Under the pieces are notes generated by a model that was not told the DNA's origin, did no database searches, and saw only the letters and a program-made list of their open reading frames with translations. Below are positions 6,150 through 17,800 of a stretch of DNA of 38,267 nucleotides, piece by piece. The first letter of the stretch is position 1; every line of letters begins with the position of its first letter. The position numbers and the translations under genes were made by a program. Source of the stretch: UMGS755 sp045590535. Lineage in GTDB: Bacteria > Bacillota > Clostridia > UBA1381 > UBA9506. The stretch is taken from positions 1 to 38,267 of the forward strand of contig JAZNRE010000039.1 of the NCBI GenBank assembly GCA_045590535.1, given 5' to 3'.

Positions 6150-7074
6150 GCTTTGCGAAAAATTTTATAATGCCTATGGAAAAGATGCTCTGGGCGCCGA
6201 ATTTTCGGATGTAGCCTCAAAAATTGCCGTGGGACTGGTTGGGCAGGGGTCTGAATGCTTTGGCTTTGACGATGCCCTCTCACAAGATCACGACTTTGAG
6301 CCGGGGTTTTGCCTTTGGGTTACAAAAGCGGACTATGACGATTTTGGCTTTCGTTTAGAGCGAATGTACGCCAAACTCCCCAAAGAATTTGAGGGTTTTA
6401 AACGGCTTGCCTTATCCCCTGTGGGCGGAAGCCGTCACGGGGTTAAGTGCATTGAAGATTTTTACGCCTCTTTTTTGGGCACACCTTCAGCACCCGTTTC
6501 GCCAGAGCACTGGCTTTCCATTCCCCCTCACGCTTTAGCTGCCGCCTGCAACGGCAAGGTGTTTCGGGATGATGCCGGCATTTTTTCTGCCGTAAGAAAC
6601 ACGCTGCTTTTGGGCTATCCCGAGGATGTGCGCTTAAAAAAGATGGCGGCCCACGCCGTTATGATGGCGCAAACCGGGCTTTATAACTACAGCCGCTGTC
6701 TGGCCCGTGGCGAAAAAGGGGCGGCGCAGCTTTGTGTGTTTGCCTTTTTAAAGCATGCCATTTCTTTAATCTATCTGCTTAACAACCAATATGAACCGTT
6801 TTATAAATGGGCGTATCGGGGGCTGCGGGATCTGCCTCTGCTTTCTGACCTTGAAGACGCTTTGGTGGCCCTTTCAGAGGGTGGAAACACCCCGTCGGAG
6901 GCGGCGGCAAAAAAAGAGAGCATGGAAAGGATTTGCCTTGCCTTTTCAAATGAGTTTAAAGAGCAACACCTGATAACTGATGCAGGCTGCGATTTTGAAA
7001 AGCAGGCCTTTTTGATTCAGGATAAAATCGCTGACCCGGCTCTTCGAAACATGCACATTATGGAGGGCATCTAA
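6136..7074 (+). CDS. DUF4037 domain protein, nucleotidyltransferase-like
   Basis: The N-terminal segment GQGSECFGFDDALSQDHDFE carries the DUF4037 signature: a GS pair (G38-S39) and an acidic D51-H52-D53 triplet, a layout like the metal site of the nucleotidyltransferase (Pol-beta) superfamily. The remaining ~230 residues are mostly helical. Length 312 aa fits the family. The start overlaps the TPR gene by 14 bases and has no separate promoter. Family members are widespread in Firmicutes beside TPR proteins, but the substrate is not established. I infer nucleotide transfer to a protein or RNA target bound through the TPR partner; this is a hypothesis only. Confidence 0.82.
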   Translation: MAGLELCEKFYNAYGKDALGAEFSDVASKIAVGLVGQGSECFGFDDALSQDHDFEPGFCLWVTKADYDDFGFRLERMYAKLPKEFEGFKRLALSPVGGSRHGVKCIEDFYASFLGTPSAPVSPEHWLSIPPHALAAACNGKVFRDDAGIFSAVRNTLLLGYPEDVRLKKMAAHAVMMAQTGLYNYSRCLARGEKGAAQLCVFAFLKHAISLIYLLNNQYEPFYKWAYRGLRDLPLLSDLEDALVALSEGGNTPSEAAAKKESMERICLAFSNEFKEQHLITDAGCDFEKQAFLIQDKIADPALRNMHIMEGI

Positions 7075-7166
7075 AATACGAATTATATTCTGCAGGAAAG
7101 CATAATAACCATTGCTTAACTCACAAAAAAGCTATGTTTTATATAAAAATTTTTAAAGAAAACCTC

Positions 7167-7195
7167 TTGCAAACTTGGGTGCAATGGTATATAAT
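7167..7195 (+). promoter_or_regulatory. Sigma-A promoter of the Gfo/Idh/MocA gene
   Basis: TTGCAA (7167-7172), 17 bases, TATAAT (7190-7195). Transcription would start near 7202, leaving a leader of about 100 bases before ATG 7301. No known riboswitch pattern was recognised in that leader. Confidence 0.75.
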
Positions 7196-7300
7196 GAGAT
7201 ATGTAGAAATTTTTGTTTCATTTGGGCAGATTTCTGCACCTTAAACTATATATTTGCACAAGCGAATTTATTTTGCTTTGTGGCAGGAATGGAGATTGAA

Positions 7301-8557
7301 ATGGACAAACTTAAAGTTGGCGTAGTTGGTCTTGGTCAGCGCGGTTTTGCTTCTGGCGCTGAATATTGTGGCTTGATCCATGTTTTAATGGACTTGGGTA
7401 CTGTAGACATCATTAGTGTTTGCGATGAACTGCCCGACCGTGTGGAGCGCGTTGTGAAGTTCATGAAGGATGAGCACAATGTAACCGTTAAAGGAACCAC
7501 TGATTATAAAGAGCTGGTAAAAGACCCGGATATTGATGCTGTTTGCGTTTTCTGCGCATGGGAGATGCATGTGCCTGTTGCCGTTGCTGCTATGCGTGCC
7601 GGCAAAGCGGTTGGTCTTGAGGTTGGCGGCGCTTACTCTCTGCATGACTGCTATGAACTGGTAAGAGTGCAGGAAGAAACCGGCGTGCCCTTTATGATGC
7701 TTGAAAACTGCTGCTATGATCGTGATGAAATGACCGTTATGAACATGGTTCGCCAAGGTCTTTTTGGTGAGATTGTTCACTGCACCGGCGGCTATGGTCA
7801 TGACCTGCGTGCCGAAGTTTCTTTGGGTGACGAAATGAACCACTACCGTCTGCGGAACTATCGCACAAGAAACTGCGATAACTATCCCACCCATCAGCTG
7901 GGCCCCATCTGCAAGATTTTGAACATCAACCGCGGTAACCGCATGGTTGCTCTTTCATCCTTTGCTTCGAAAGCCCGCGGCTTGAATGATTATAACGGAA
8001 GAATTTTGGGTGAAGATCATCCCCGTGCAAAAGAAACCTTTGCTCAGGGCGACATTATTACAACCAATATTCGTTGTGCTGGCGGCGAAACCATCACCTT
8101 GGTGCTGGATACCACCTTGCCAAGACCTTATTATTCCCGTTATTTTACCGTTCGCGGTACACGCGGCATGTATGCTGAAGACACAAAATCCGTTGTTATT
8201 GAAGACAAAATGCCCGATAAGGTTGAGCTTAACTGGGAGGAAGAAGAACCCATTAAAGACAACATTAAAGATTACTATGATGAATATATCTCTCCCATCT
8301 GGAAGGAATATGATGAGCTGGGCATCACTGCCGGCCACGGCGGTATTGACTGGCATGTATTAAATGCCTTTGTTGATATGGTGCGGTTTAACAAGCCCTC
8401 TCCCATTGATGTTTATGATGCAGCTGCATGGATGTGCATTACCGCTTTGAGTGAAGCCTCCATTAACATGGGCGGTGCTTTGGTTGAAGTTCCTGACTTT
8501 ACCAGCGGTAAATGGGTAAAGGTTGAACCCCAGGAACAATGGAAATATAGTCTGTAA
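7301..8557 (+). CDS. Gfo/Idh/MocA family NAD(P)-dependent oxidoreductase
   Basis: The start is placed at ATG 7301 because GGAG lies 6 bases upstream (7291-7294) and the N-terminus then reads MDKLKVGVVGLGQRG, the Rossmann dinucleotide-binding motif. The open frame further upstream is leader sequence. The cofactor domain spans about residues 1-130 and the larger alpha/beta substrate domain follows, total 418 aa. Segments such as LENCCYDRDEMTVMNM and HQLGPICKILNINRGNRM are reminiscent of the GH109 clade, which uses tightly bound NAD for glycosidase chemistry. Sugar or sugar-derivative oxidoreduction is the safe call; glycoside hydrolysis is a possibility. It is monocistronic, with its own promoter and terminator. 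Confidence 0.85.
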   Translation: MDKLKVGVVGLGQRGFASGAEYCGLIHVLMDLGTVDIISVCDELPDRVERVVKFMKDEHNVTVKGTTDYKELVKDPDIDAVCVFCAWEMHVPVAVAAMRAGKAVGLEVGGAYSLHDCYELVRVQEETGVPFMMLENCCYDRDEMTVMNMVRQGLFGEIVHCTGGYGHDLRAEVSLGDEMNHYRLRNYRTRNCDNYPTHQLGPICKILNINRGNRMVALSSFASKARGLNDYNGRILGEDHPRAKETFAQGDIITTNIRCAGGETITLVLDTTLPRPYYSRYFTVRGTRGMYAEDTKSVVIEDKMPDKVELNWEEEEPIKDNIKDYYDEYISPIWKEYDELGITAGHGGIDWHVLNAFVDMVRFNKPSPIDVYDAAAWMCITALSEASINMGGALVEVPDFTSGKWVKVEPQEQWKYSL

Positions 8558-8579
8558 AATTAAATTTTTATATAATAAA

Positions 8580-8610
8580 CCCCCGTACCTTAATTGGTGC
8601 GGGGGTTTTG
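8580..8610 (+). terminator. Intrinsic terminator between convergent genes
   Basis: CCCCCGTACC and GGTGCGGGGG pair around TTAATT, followed by TTTTG on the + strand. It ends at the stop codon of the convergent RluA-family gene and may also slow - strand transcription. Confidence 0.88.
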
Positions 8611-9519
8611 TTATTGCCACGGTTTTTCTTTAATTGTAAAGGTTTTGCCGGCTAAAGCGGTGAGCACCTTTGTTTCGGAGGTAAAGTTAAAGGTTATGCG
8701 GTGGGCACACAGCGCCTGATAGGCAAACTTTTTGTCTTTGGGCGCCCCATATTTTCTGTCACCCACTAAGGGGTGACCGGCATGGGCAAGCTGCACACGG
8801 ATTTGATGTTTGCGGCCGGTGAGCAGCGTGACCTCTACCAAGGCTCTATCCTTTCGTTGCTCAAGCACCCGATAGATGAGTTTTGCCTCTTTTGCACCTT
8901 CTTTTTCTTTTGTAGCCACAAAAACGCGGTTTTCGTCGGGGCTTATATACAGCCAGTTTTGCAGCCGCCCCTCTTTTTCTTTAAAAACCCCGTGAACCAA
9001 ACACAAATATTGCTTTGTGACCTCACCGGCTTTAATTTTTTCGTTTAGCTCCCTCTGCGCCGCTGCATTTTTTGTTGCCAGAATAAGCCCCTCTGTGTTT
9101 TTATCCAGCCGATTAGACAGCGCCGGTGTGAAGCTGTGTTCGTCTTTTGGGTTATAGGCGCCGGTGTGATACAAGTAGCTTTGAATTTGTGCCAAAATGG
9201 AATCGTCACCGCCGTGAGAAGAAACCCCTGCCGGCTTGTGGGCTATTAAAATGTTTTCATCTTCATAAATGACACAAAGACACGAAAAATCGCTTTGTGG
9301 TGCCACTTTTTCTTCAAAAAATTCGTCATTGATATATAAATACAGCTCATCCCCTGCGCAAAGAATGTCCTGGGCGGCCAAGGCCTTTTTGTTTCTTTTA
9401 ATCCTTTTTTTGCGCAACTGCTTATAGAGCAGGCTCTTGGGCATGCCCGGCAGATATTTAGACAAAAACTTATCCACTCTCTGTCCGCTGTCATTTTCAT
9501 TGATGATAACGATTTTCAT
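8611..9519 (-). CDS. RluA-family pseudouridine synthase
   Basis: Converts specific uridines in rRNA to pseudouridine. An S4-like RNA-binding region covers about residues 12-65 (RVDKFLSKYLPGMPKSLLYK). The catalytic domain has HKPAGVSSHGG, then NRLDKNTEGL with catalytic D139, and later GRKHQIRVQLAHAGHPLVGD. 302 aa is a normal length. The motif reads NRLDKNTEGL where RluD has HRLDRDTSG, so this is a second, more divergent RluA paralogue; the other lies at 29249-30178. Its target site cannot be told from sequence. The start is 10 bases after the cardiolipin synthase stop, with AGGAGG just upstream, so it is probably the last gene of that - strand operon. Confidence 0.88.
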   Translation of the reverse strand: MKIVIINENDSGQRVDKFLSKYLPGMPKSLLYKQLRKKRIKRNKKALAAQDILCAGDELYLYINDEFFEEKVAPQSDFSCLCVIYEDENILIAHKPAGVSSHGGDDSILAQIQSYLYHTGAYNPKDEHSFTPALSNRLDKNTEGLILATKNAAAQRELNEKIKAGEVTKQYLCLVHGVFKEKEGRLQNWLYISPDENRVFVATKEKEGAKEAKLIYRVLEQRKDRALVEVTLLTGRKHQIRVQLAHAGHPLVGDRKYGAPKDKKFAYQALCAHRITFNFTSETKVLTALAGKTFTIKEKPWQ

Positions 9520-9529
9520 GAAAAGCCTC

Positions 9530-11056
9530 CTACATTAGCGGTGCAAACAACCGAAACAGGCTGCGAATAATTCTCATTAAGGGGTTCACCCGGCAATCCT
9601 CTGCCTTTATCGCTTTGCAAAGTGCCTGGGTTTTCAAAAAGTCCTGCTTAATTTGCGGCACGGTTTTGCTACCGCACAGCCAAGCGCCGCACTCAAAGTG
9701 TAAATACAGACTGCGACAATCCATGTTAATGGTGCCCACAACGGCCACCGCATCGTCAGCAACCAAAACCTTGGCATGAATGAAGCCGGGGGTGTATTCA
9801 TAAATTTTCACGCCGGCGGCGGTGAGCTCACGGTAATAAGAACGGGTGGTCATGTGGACATAGCGTTTGTCCGGCACGCCGGGGGTGATAATGCGCACAT
9901 CCACGCCGTTTTTTGCCGAAAGTATCAAGGCTGAAACCATGGTGTCATCCAAAATCAAATAAGGGGTTTGAATGTAGACATAGCGGCGGGCGCCATTGAT
10001 TAAGTTGATATAAACCTGCTCGCTGACATACTCTTTATCCATGGGGCTGTCGCAAAAGGGAATCAGAACACCATCGGGTTTTTGCGACGCGCTCTTTGGT
10101 TCAAAATAGACTTCGGTTTTTTCCGTTTCCCCTGCCAGAGCCTGCCACATAATTAAAAACATCCGGGTAAAGCCTTGCACAGCCTCGCCCTTTATTTCAA
10201 TGGCCGCGTCTTTCCAGTGGCCATGTCTCTCAATTTCGTTAATATATTCATCGGCTAGGTTAATGCCGCCTGTAAATGCCACGCACCCGTCAATCACAGC
10301 AATTTTGCGGTGGTCACGGTTGTTTTGCAGGGTGCTGAGCACAGGGCGGAACTTATTAAACACCACACAGCGTATGCCCGCTTCTTTCAGCTTTTTTTGA
10401 TAGTCTACGGGCAAGAGCATAAAGCAGCCCATGTCATCATAAATCAGGCGCACATCCACACCCTGTGCCACCTTTTTCTTTAAGATTTCTAAAATGGAAT
10501 TCCAGAACTTGCCTTCCTGAATAATGAAAAATTCCAAAAATATGAACTTTTCTGCCGATTCAAGAGCCGCCAAAAGCCGTTCGGCATAGCGTTCGCCTAA
10601 AGGCAGATAGGTGGATTCTTCATTATGATAAACGGTAAAGCCCCCTGCCAACTGCAAAAACCGAGCCTGATGGCGATAGTCTGCCGGCACTTTTTCCAGC
10701 GCTTTTTCTGCCTCATGGCTATTTGGTTTTTGCATATACCTTTTTTCAGCCCCGTCAAGACGCCGGCGGAAATTCATGGTTGTGCCCTGAAACTGCACCA
10801 GAAGATAAAGCGGTCCGCCAAAGAGGGGAAATGCCAAAACCACAACCGTCCACAAAAGCTTGTAAGAAGCCCGCTTTGCTCCAGTAATGATGTGCAGAAT
10901 AATACCTAGACTGGTAAGGTTCAAAAGATTATATATCCAGCGATAGGTCTGGCTGGAGCTGTAGATGGCCGTGGCCATTAACGAAAGCTGCAAAATTAAA
11001 AGCAAAATCACCGTTACACGACGGCGAAATAAAATCCGCATCCATTTTTTTGACAT
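9530..11056 (-). CDS. cls: Cardiolipin synthase (phospholipase D family)
   Basis: Condenses two phosphatidylglycerols to cardiolipin at the membrane. I start it at ATG 11056, behind GAGGAGAG, giving a 508-aa protein with two N-terminal membrane helices (about 13-32 and 42-58) and a third near 68-88. Both HKD motifs are intact: H249-x-K251-x4-D256 (DHRKIAVIDGC) and H427-x-K429-x4-D434 (IHAKVLVADD). An upstream in-frame start would overlap hemW and adds a non-hydrophobic stretch, so I reject it. The gap to hemW is 13 bases, consistent with co-transcription. Confidence 0.92.
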   Translation of the reverse strand: MSKKWMRILFRRRVTVILLLILQLSLMATAIYSSSQTYRWIYNLLNLTSLGIILHIITGAKRASYKLLWTVVVLAFPLFGGPLYLLVQFQGTTMNFRRRLDGAEKRYMQKPNSHEAEKALEKVPADYRHQARFLQLAGGFTVYHNEESTYLPLGERYAERLLAALESAEKFIFLEFFIIQEGKFWNSILEILKKKVAQGVDVRLIYDDMGCFMLLPVDYQKKLKEAGIRCVVFNKFRPVLSTLQNNRDHRKIAVIDGCVAFTGGINLADEYINEIERHGHWKDAAIEIKGEAVQGFTRMFLIMWQALAGETEKTEVYFEPKSASQKPDGVLIPFCDSPMDKEYVSEQVYINLINGARRYVYIQTPYLILDDTMVSALILSAKNGVDVRIITPGVPDKRYVHMTTRSYYRELTAAGVKIYEYTPGFIHAKVLVADDAVAVVGTINMDCRSLYLHFECGAWLCGSKTVPQIKQDFLKTQALCKAIKAEDCRVNPLMRIIRSLFRLFAPLM

Positions 11057-11069
11057 TTTGATGCTCTCC

Positions 11070-12186
11070 TCACACAAATTCGCAAAAAACACTGTTTGAA
11101 ACATCAACACCACGGTCTGTCAGGCGCAAAATGTCGCCTCTTTCCTCCAGCAGACCCAAACGGCAAAGCCTTTCAATCGGCTCTTTATAAATCGCTTCAA
11201 GCTCTTGGCCAAAGCAAGAGAAAAACTCTTTTTTAGAAACGCCTGCCTCTATCATTCTTAGTCCTAAAAACATAAATTCGGCCATGGCGTCTTTTTCGGT
11301 GAGACACACGCCCTCGCGGTCTTTTTCACCATGGGCAACCTTTTCATAATCACAAAGAGCCGGGGGATTTTCAAAACGGCGACCGCCAAAAAAGGAGTGG
11401 GCCGCCGCACCTAAGCCGATGTAGGGCGCCCGTATCCAATATTTTGTGTTGTGTCGGGCTTTGTATCCTTCTTTTGCAAAATTTGATATTTCATAGCGAT
11501 GATAGCCGTTTTTTTCAAGGCGTTTGCAAATCAGGTCATACATGGCTCTGTCGCTGTCCTCATCCGGCACCTCTGTTTTGCCGCCGGCCACCGCCTCATA
11601 AAGGGGCGTGCCTTCGCAAAGCGTTAATGAATAGCAGGAGATATGGGTGGGCTCTAAAGCCACGAGCTCTTCTAAACTAACAAGAAGGCTCTCTTCGGTT
11701 TGACCGGGAAGGGAAAACATTAAATCAAGGCTGATGTTAAAAATCCCTTCGGCCCGCAAAGTGGCCACCGCCTCTTTAATCTGCGCCGCTGTGTGAATGC
11801 GGCCAATGGCCGAAAGCTCTTCATCTACAAAGGACTGCGCACCCAGGCTGATGCGGTTGACCCCTGCCTTTTTAAGAGCGCGGACGGTTTCTTTTTGGCA
11901 GGTGCCGGGGTTGGCCTCCACGGTGATTTCACTGTCTTCGGCTAAATGGAAGCAGTCTCTGGCCCCTTCTAAAATCCGCACAAGCAAATGAGGCGGAAGC
12001 GCTGTGGGCGTTCCGCCTCCTAAATATACCGTGTCTGCCTGCTCACCACGATATTGTTCCATCTCGTCAAGCAGATTGTCAACATAAGTTGAAGCAGTCT
12101 CCAGCTGATTTTCATAGGAAACAAAGTCGCAATAAGCACATTTTTTGATACAAAAAGGAAGATGTATATAAATTCCGTTCAATTGA

Positions 12187-12194
<8 letters not shown>
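11070..12194 (-). CDS. hemW: HemW, radical SAM heme chaperone (coproporphyrinogen oxidase-like)
   Basis: The N-terminus has the radical SAM C15-x3-C19-x2-C22 motif (FCIKKCAYCDF) followed by YLGGGTPT and EANPGT, typical of the HemN/HemW family. R-H-N-T-K-Y-W (HNxxYW) in the second half is the HemW-type signature. At 374 aa it has HemW rather than HemN length. HemW binds heme and delivers it to apo-proteins, and genuine coproporphyrinogen oxidation is unlikely. The gene overlaps lepA by 8 bases, a linkage seen across Firmicutes (lepA-hemW upstream of hrcA-grpE-dnaK); here the chaperone genes do not follow. Confidence 0.92.
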
Positions 12195-13992
<1,798 letters not shown>

Positions 13993-14006
13993 AAATGCCT
14001 CCGATG

Positions 14007-14810
14007 TTAAAGCCTTTCAAGCATGGCGCAAACCAGCGCCTTAAAATTGTCTATTGCAATTTTTGTAAAGTCTAAATGTTTAATCTCTTTGCACAGTCCT
14101 GCCGCCATGTTCACACAAAAGGAAAGTCCAAAAATGTCCATGCCGGCATGGGCGGCGGTTAAAACCTCCGGCACGGTGGACATGCCCACCACATCGGCCC
14201 CCAAAACAGAAAGCATTCTGATTTCGGCCGGTGTTTCATAGCTGGGGCCGGGCATGTAGGCATAAACCCCCTCTTTTAAGGGAATGCCCTTTTCTTTGGC
14301 CACCTCTTTGGCTAAAAGCCGCAGGCTTTGGGTGTATGCATTTGACATGTCATTAAAACGAGGACCAAAGGCATCGATGTTTTGTCCTCGCAGGGGCGAA
14401 TCGTTAAAAAACTTGATGTGGTCATTGATCATCATCAAATCACCCACGGCAAAATCGGTGTTAATCGCACCCACTGCATTGGTGACGAACAGGGTTTTAA
14501 CGCCTAAAAGCTTCAGCACACGGACGGGGAAAACCACCTGCTCCATGGTGTAGCCCTCGTAATAATGGATGCGGCCCTGCAGCAACACGACTTTTTTCCC
14601 CGAAACCTTACCGGCCACCAGCTGCCCCTTGTGATAAGGCGCTGTGCTCACGGGAAAATGGGGAATGTCGCCATAAGGGATGCAAACCGCATCTTCTAAA
14701 GCTTGCGCAAAGTCACCCAGCCCTGTGCCTAAAATTAAGGCAATCTCCGGGGAGAAGGGCAGTCGGGTGTGCAAATATTCGGCTGCTTGGGTGAGATTTT
14801 GCATTTGCAT
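14007..14810 (-). CDS. punA: Purine nucleoside phosphorylase, trimeric class
   Basis: Phosphorolyses guanosine, inosine and their deoxy forms in purine salvage. Markers are LILGTGLGDF (phosphate loop), LQGRIHYYEGY, VTNAVGAIN, the MPGPSYETPAEIRML segment, VGMSTVPEV and the base-contacting Asn in CVNMAAG. I place the start at ATG 14810, 7 bases after GGGAGG; the upstream TTG/ATG options lie on or before this site. 267 aa is normal. It sits 29 bases behind purL, joining salvage and de novo synthesis in one transcript. Confidence 0.92.
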   Translation of the reverse strand: MQMQNLTQAAEYLHTRLPFSPEIALILGTGLGDFAQALEDAVCIPYGDIPHFPVSTAPYHKGQLVAGKVSGKKVVLLQGRIHYYEGYTMEQVVFPVRVLKLLGVKTLFVTNAVGAINTDFAVGDLMMINDHIKFFNDSPLRGQNIDAFGPRFNDMSNAYTQSLRLLAKEVAKEKGIPLKEGVYAYMPGPSYETPAEIRMLSVLGADVVGMSTVPEVLTAAHAGMDIFGLSFCVNMAAGLCKEIKHLDFTKIAIDNFKALVCAMLERL

Positions 14811-14839
14811 GACTTTGCCTCCCTTTTCTTTCGTCAATT

Positions 14840-17800
14840 TTATTTAAAGTATGCCACGCCGGACTGGAAGATTTTTTGATCCTGGTCGCCGTAGATGTTT
14901 TTAGCAATCTGGTCGCCGCGACGCTCTGAATGTGCCATTTTACCCAAAATACGACCGTCAGGGCTGGTGATGCCCTCAATTGCACAAACAGAACCGTTGG
15001 GGTTAAAGGCGGTTTCATAGGTAGGTGTGCCGCCCAGGTCTACATACTGGGTTGCAATCTGACCATTTTCAGCAAGGCGCTTAACCCATTCTTCGCTTGC
15101 CACAAACCGACCTTCACCATGGGAAACAGGCACGGTGTGAATGTCGCCCACCTGGGAAAGTGAGAGCCAGGGGGACAGGCAGGATGCCACGCGGGTGTTC
15201 ACCATTTGTGATACATGGCGGCCAATGGCGTTATAGGTTAAGGTGGGGGAATCAGGCTCTAAGTCACAAATCTTGCCATAGGGCACAAGACCCAGCTTGA
15301 TAAGCGCCTGGAAGCCGTTACAAATACCCAGCATTAAGCCATCTCTTTGCTCTAAGAGCGCTGTGACAGCATCACGAATGGCCGGATTGCGGAAAACGGT
15401 GGCAATAAACTTGCCGGAGCCTTCCGGCTCGTCACCGGCAGAGAAGCCGCCGGGAATCATAATAATCTGGCTGTTGCCGATTCGTTTTACCATTTGTTCA
15501 ACGGAATCGGTAATATCGGCCGGTGTTAAGTTCTTGAGCACAAATACATCACACTGGGCCCCTGCATTGCGGAACGCCTTTTCGGTGTCATATTCACAGT
15601 TTGTCCCGGGGAATACAGGAATAAACACCCGGGGTCTTGCAATTTTTGATTTTGCTATGGTGGGGCAGCTGCTCTTACCGTTAAATGCGGGGATTGCGCC
15701 CTCGCCGGCTGCTGCTTTTGTGGGGAAGATGCTCTCTAACGGTGCACGCCAAACAGCCAGCATCTCATCAATGGTAAGGCTTGTCGTACCAATGGTTATG
15801 GTCTGCTCTTTTGTGGTGTGACCGATTTTTTTGCCAAAGGGCACTTCGGTTTCGGCTGCTGTTTCAATAATGATGGCGCCTAAGTTGGGCACAAACAAGG
15901 TGTCTTTCACGCTTTCGCAAAGCACAGCACCGATTTTGCTGCCAAAGGCCATTTTAGAAACTGCCGCTGCAATACCGCCTTCTTTAACGGTGTAAGAAGC
16001 ACGAACAAGACCTTTTTGAATGAAATCATATAAAGCATCATATTTTGCTTTTACATCACAGAAGTTAGGCAGACCGTCCTCGCTGCGTTCCGGTGCAATG
16101 AGCCACAGCGCGCTGTCGGTTTCTTTTAATGCGCCGGATACCACGGTTTTGGCAGAGGTGGGCACCACCGCAAAAGAAACTAAAGTGGGGGGCACATCCA
16201 AATCGTTAAAGGAGCCGGACATTGAGTCCTTACCGCCAATAGCGCCAATACCCAAAGCGGTTTGTGCCCGGTAAGCACCGAGGAGCGCTGCAAAGGGCAG
16301 ACCCCAACGAGCAGGGTCGTTATGCAGGCGGGGGAAATATTCCTGGAAGGTGAGATACACTTCTTTTCTGTCACCGCCGGCTGCCACGATTTTTGCCAGT
16401 GATTCAATAACGGCATAAACCGCGCCATCAAAGGGGCTTTCTTTTGCCAAGCGGGGCTGATAGCCAAAGGACATTAAGGTTGCTGTATCCGTCTGACCGC
16501 CGGTGGGCACTTTGGCCGCCATGCAGTCTTCGGGAGTTAACTGATATTTGCCACCAAAGGGCATTAACACAGTGCCGGCGCCGATGGAAGCATCAAACCG
16601 CTCACAAAGACCTTTTTGAGAGCAAACATTTAAGTCGGCCAGGGTGTCAAGCCATGCTTTTTTCAAATCAGCTACCGGCTGGGGTTTAAAGTACGCCGGT
16701 GCTTCCGGTGCTGAAAGCGCCACATCGGTGTGCTTGGTGGCACCATTTGTATTTAAAAATTCACGGGAAATATCACAAATCAGCTTGCCACGCCATTGCA
16801 TTTTCAGGCGGGGTTCTTCGGTAACCACAGCTACGCGGGTTGCCTCTAAATTTTCTTCTTTAGCAAGCTCAAAGAAGCGTTTTTCGTTTTCCGGAGCAAT
16901 CACAACTGCCATACGCTCCTGGGATTCGCTGATGGCAAGCTCGGTACCGTCTAAACCTTCATATTTTTTGGGCACTTTGTCTAAGTCAATAAACAAGCCG
17001 TCTGCCAGCTCGCCCACAGCAACGGATACGCCGCCGGCACCAAAGTCGTTACAACGCTTAATCAGCTGCGCCGCCTCTTCTTTGCGGAAGAGTCTTTGCA
17101 GTTTTCTTTCAACAGGGGCATTACCCTTTTGTACTTCTGCACCGCAGGATTCTAATGAATGGTCATCGTGAGCTTTGGAAGAGCCGGTTGCACCGCCACA
17201 GCCATCACGACCAGTACGACCGCCTAAGAGGATGATAACATCATCGGCAGCGGGACGCTCACGAACAACATTCTTTTTGGGTGCGGCTGCAATAACAGCA
17301 CCGATTTCCATTCTCTTTGCCACATAGCCCTCGTCGTAAATTTCAGTTACCTGACCAGTTGCCAGGCCAATCTGGTTACCATAAGAGCTGTAGCCAGCGG
17401 CAGCACCGGTTGTGATTTTCCGCTGCATCAGCTTGCCGGGCAGGGTTTCTGCCAGGGTTTTGCGGGGGTCACCGGAGCCGGTAACACGCATAGCCTGATA
17501 AACATAAGAACGACCGGAAAGGGGATCACGAATGGCACCACCCAGGCAGGTAGCTGCGCCACCAAAGGGCTCGATTTCGGTGGGGTGGTTGTGAGTTTCG
17601 TTTTTAAACATAATGAGCCAGGGCTCTTTTTTGCCGTCGATATCCACAGTGACCTCAATGCTGCAGGCATTGATTTCTTCAGACTGGTCAAGCTTTTTAA
17701 GGTAGCCGTCTTTTTTCAGCTTTTTAACAGCAATGGTGGCCAAATCCATAAGGCAAAGGGTTTTGTTTTTGCCAACATAAAGCTCTTGTCTTGCTGCCTG

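Noticed and set aside
7175..7300. N-terminal extension of the oxidoreductase from the in-frame start at 7175
   Set aside because: It lies inside the promoter, encodes an unlikely Cys/Phe-rich stretch, and a good ribosome-binding site precedes ATG 7301.
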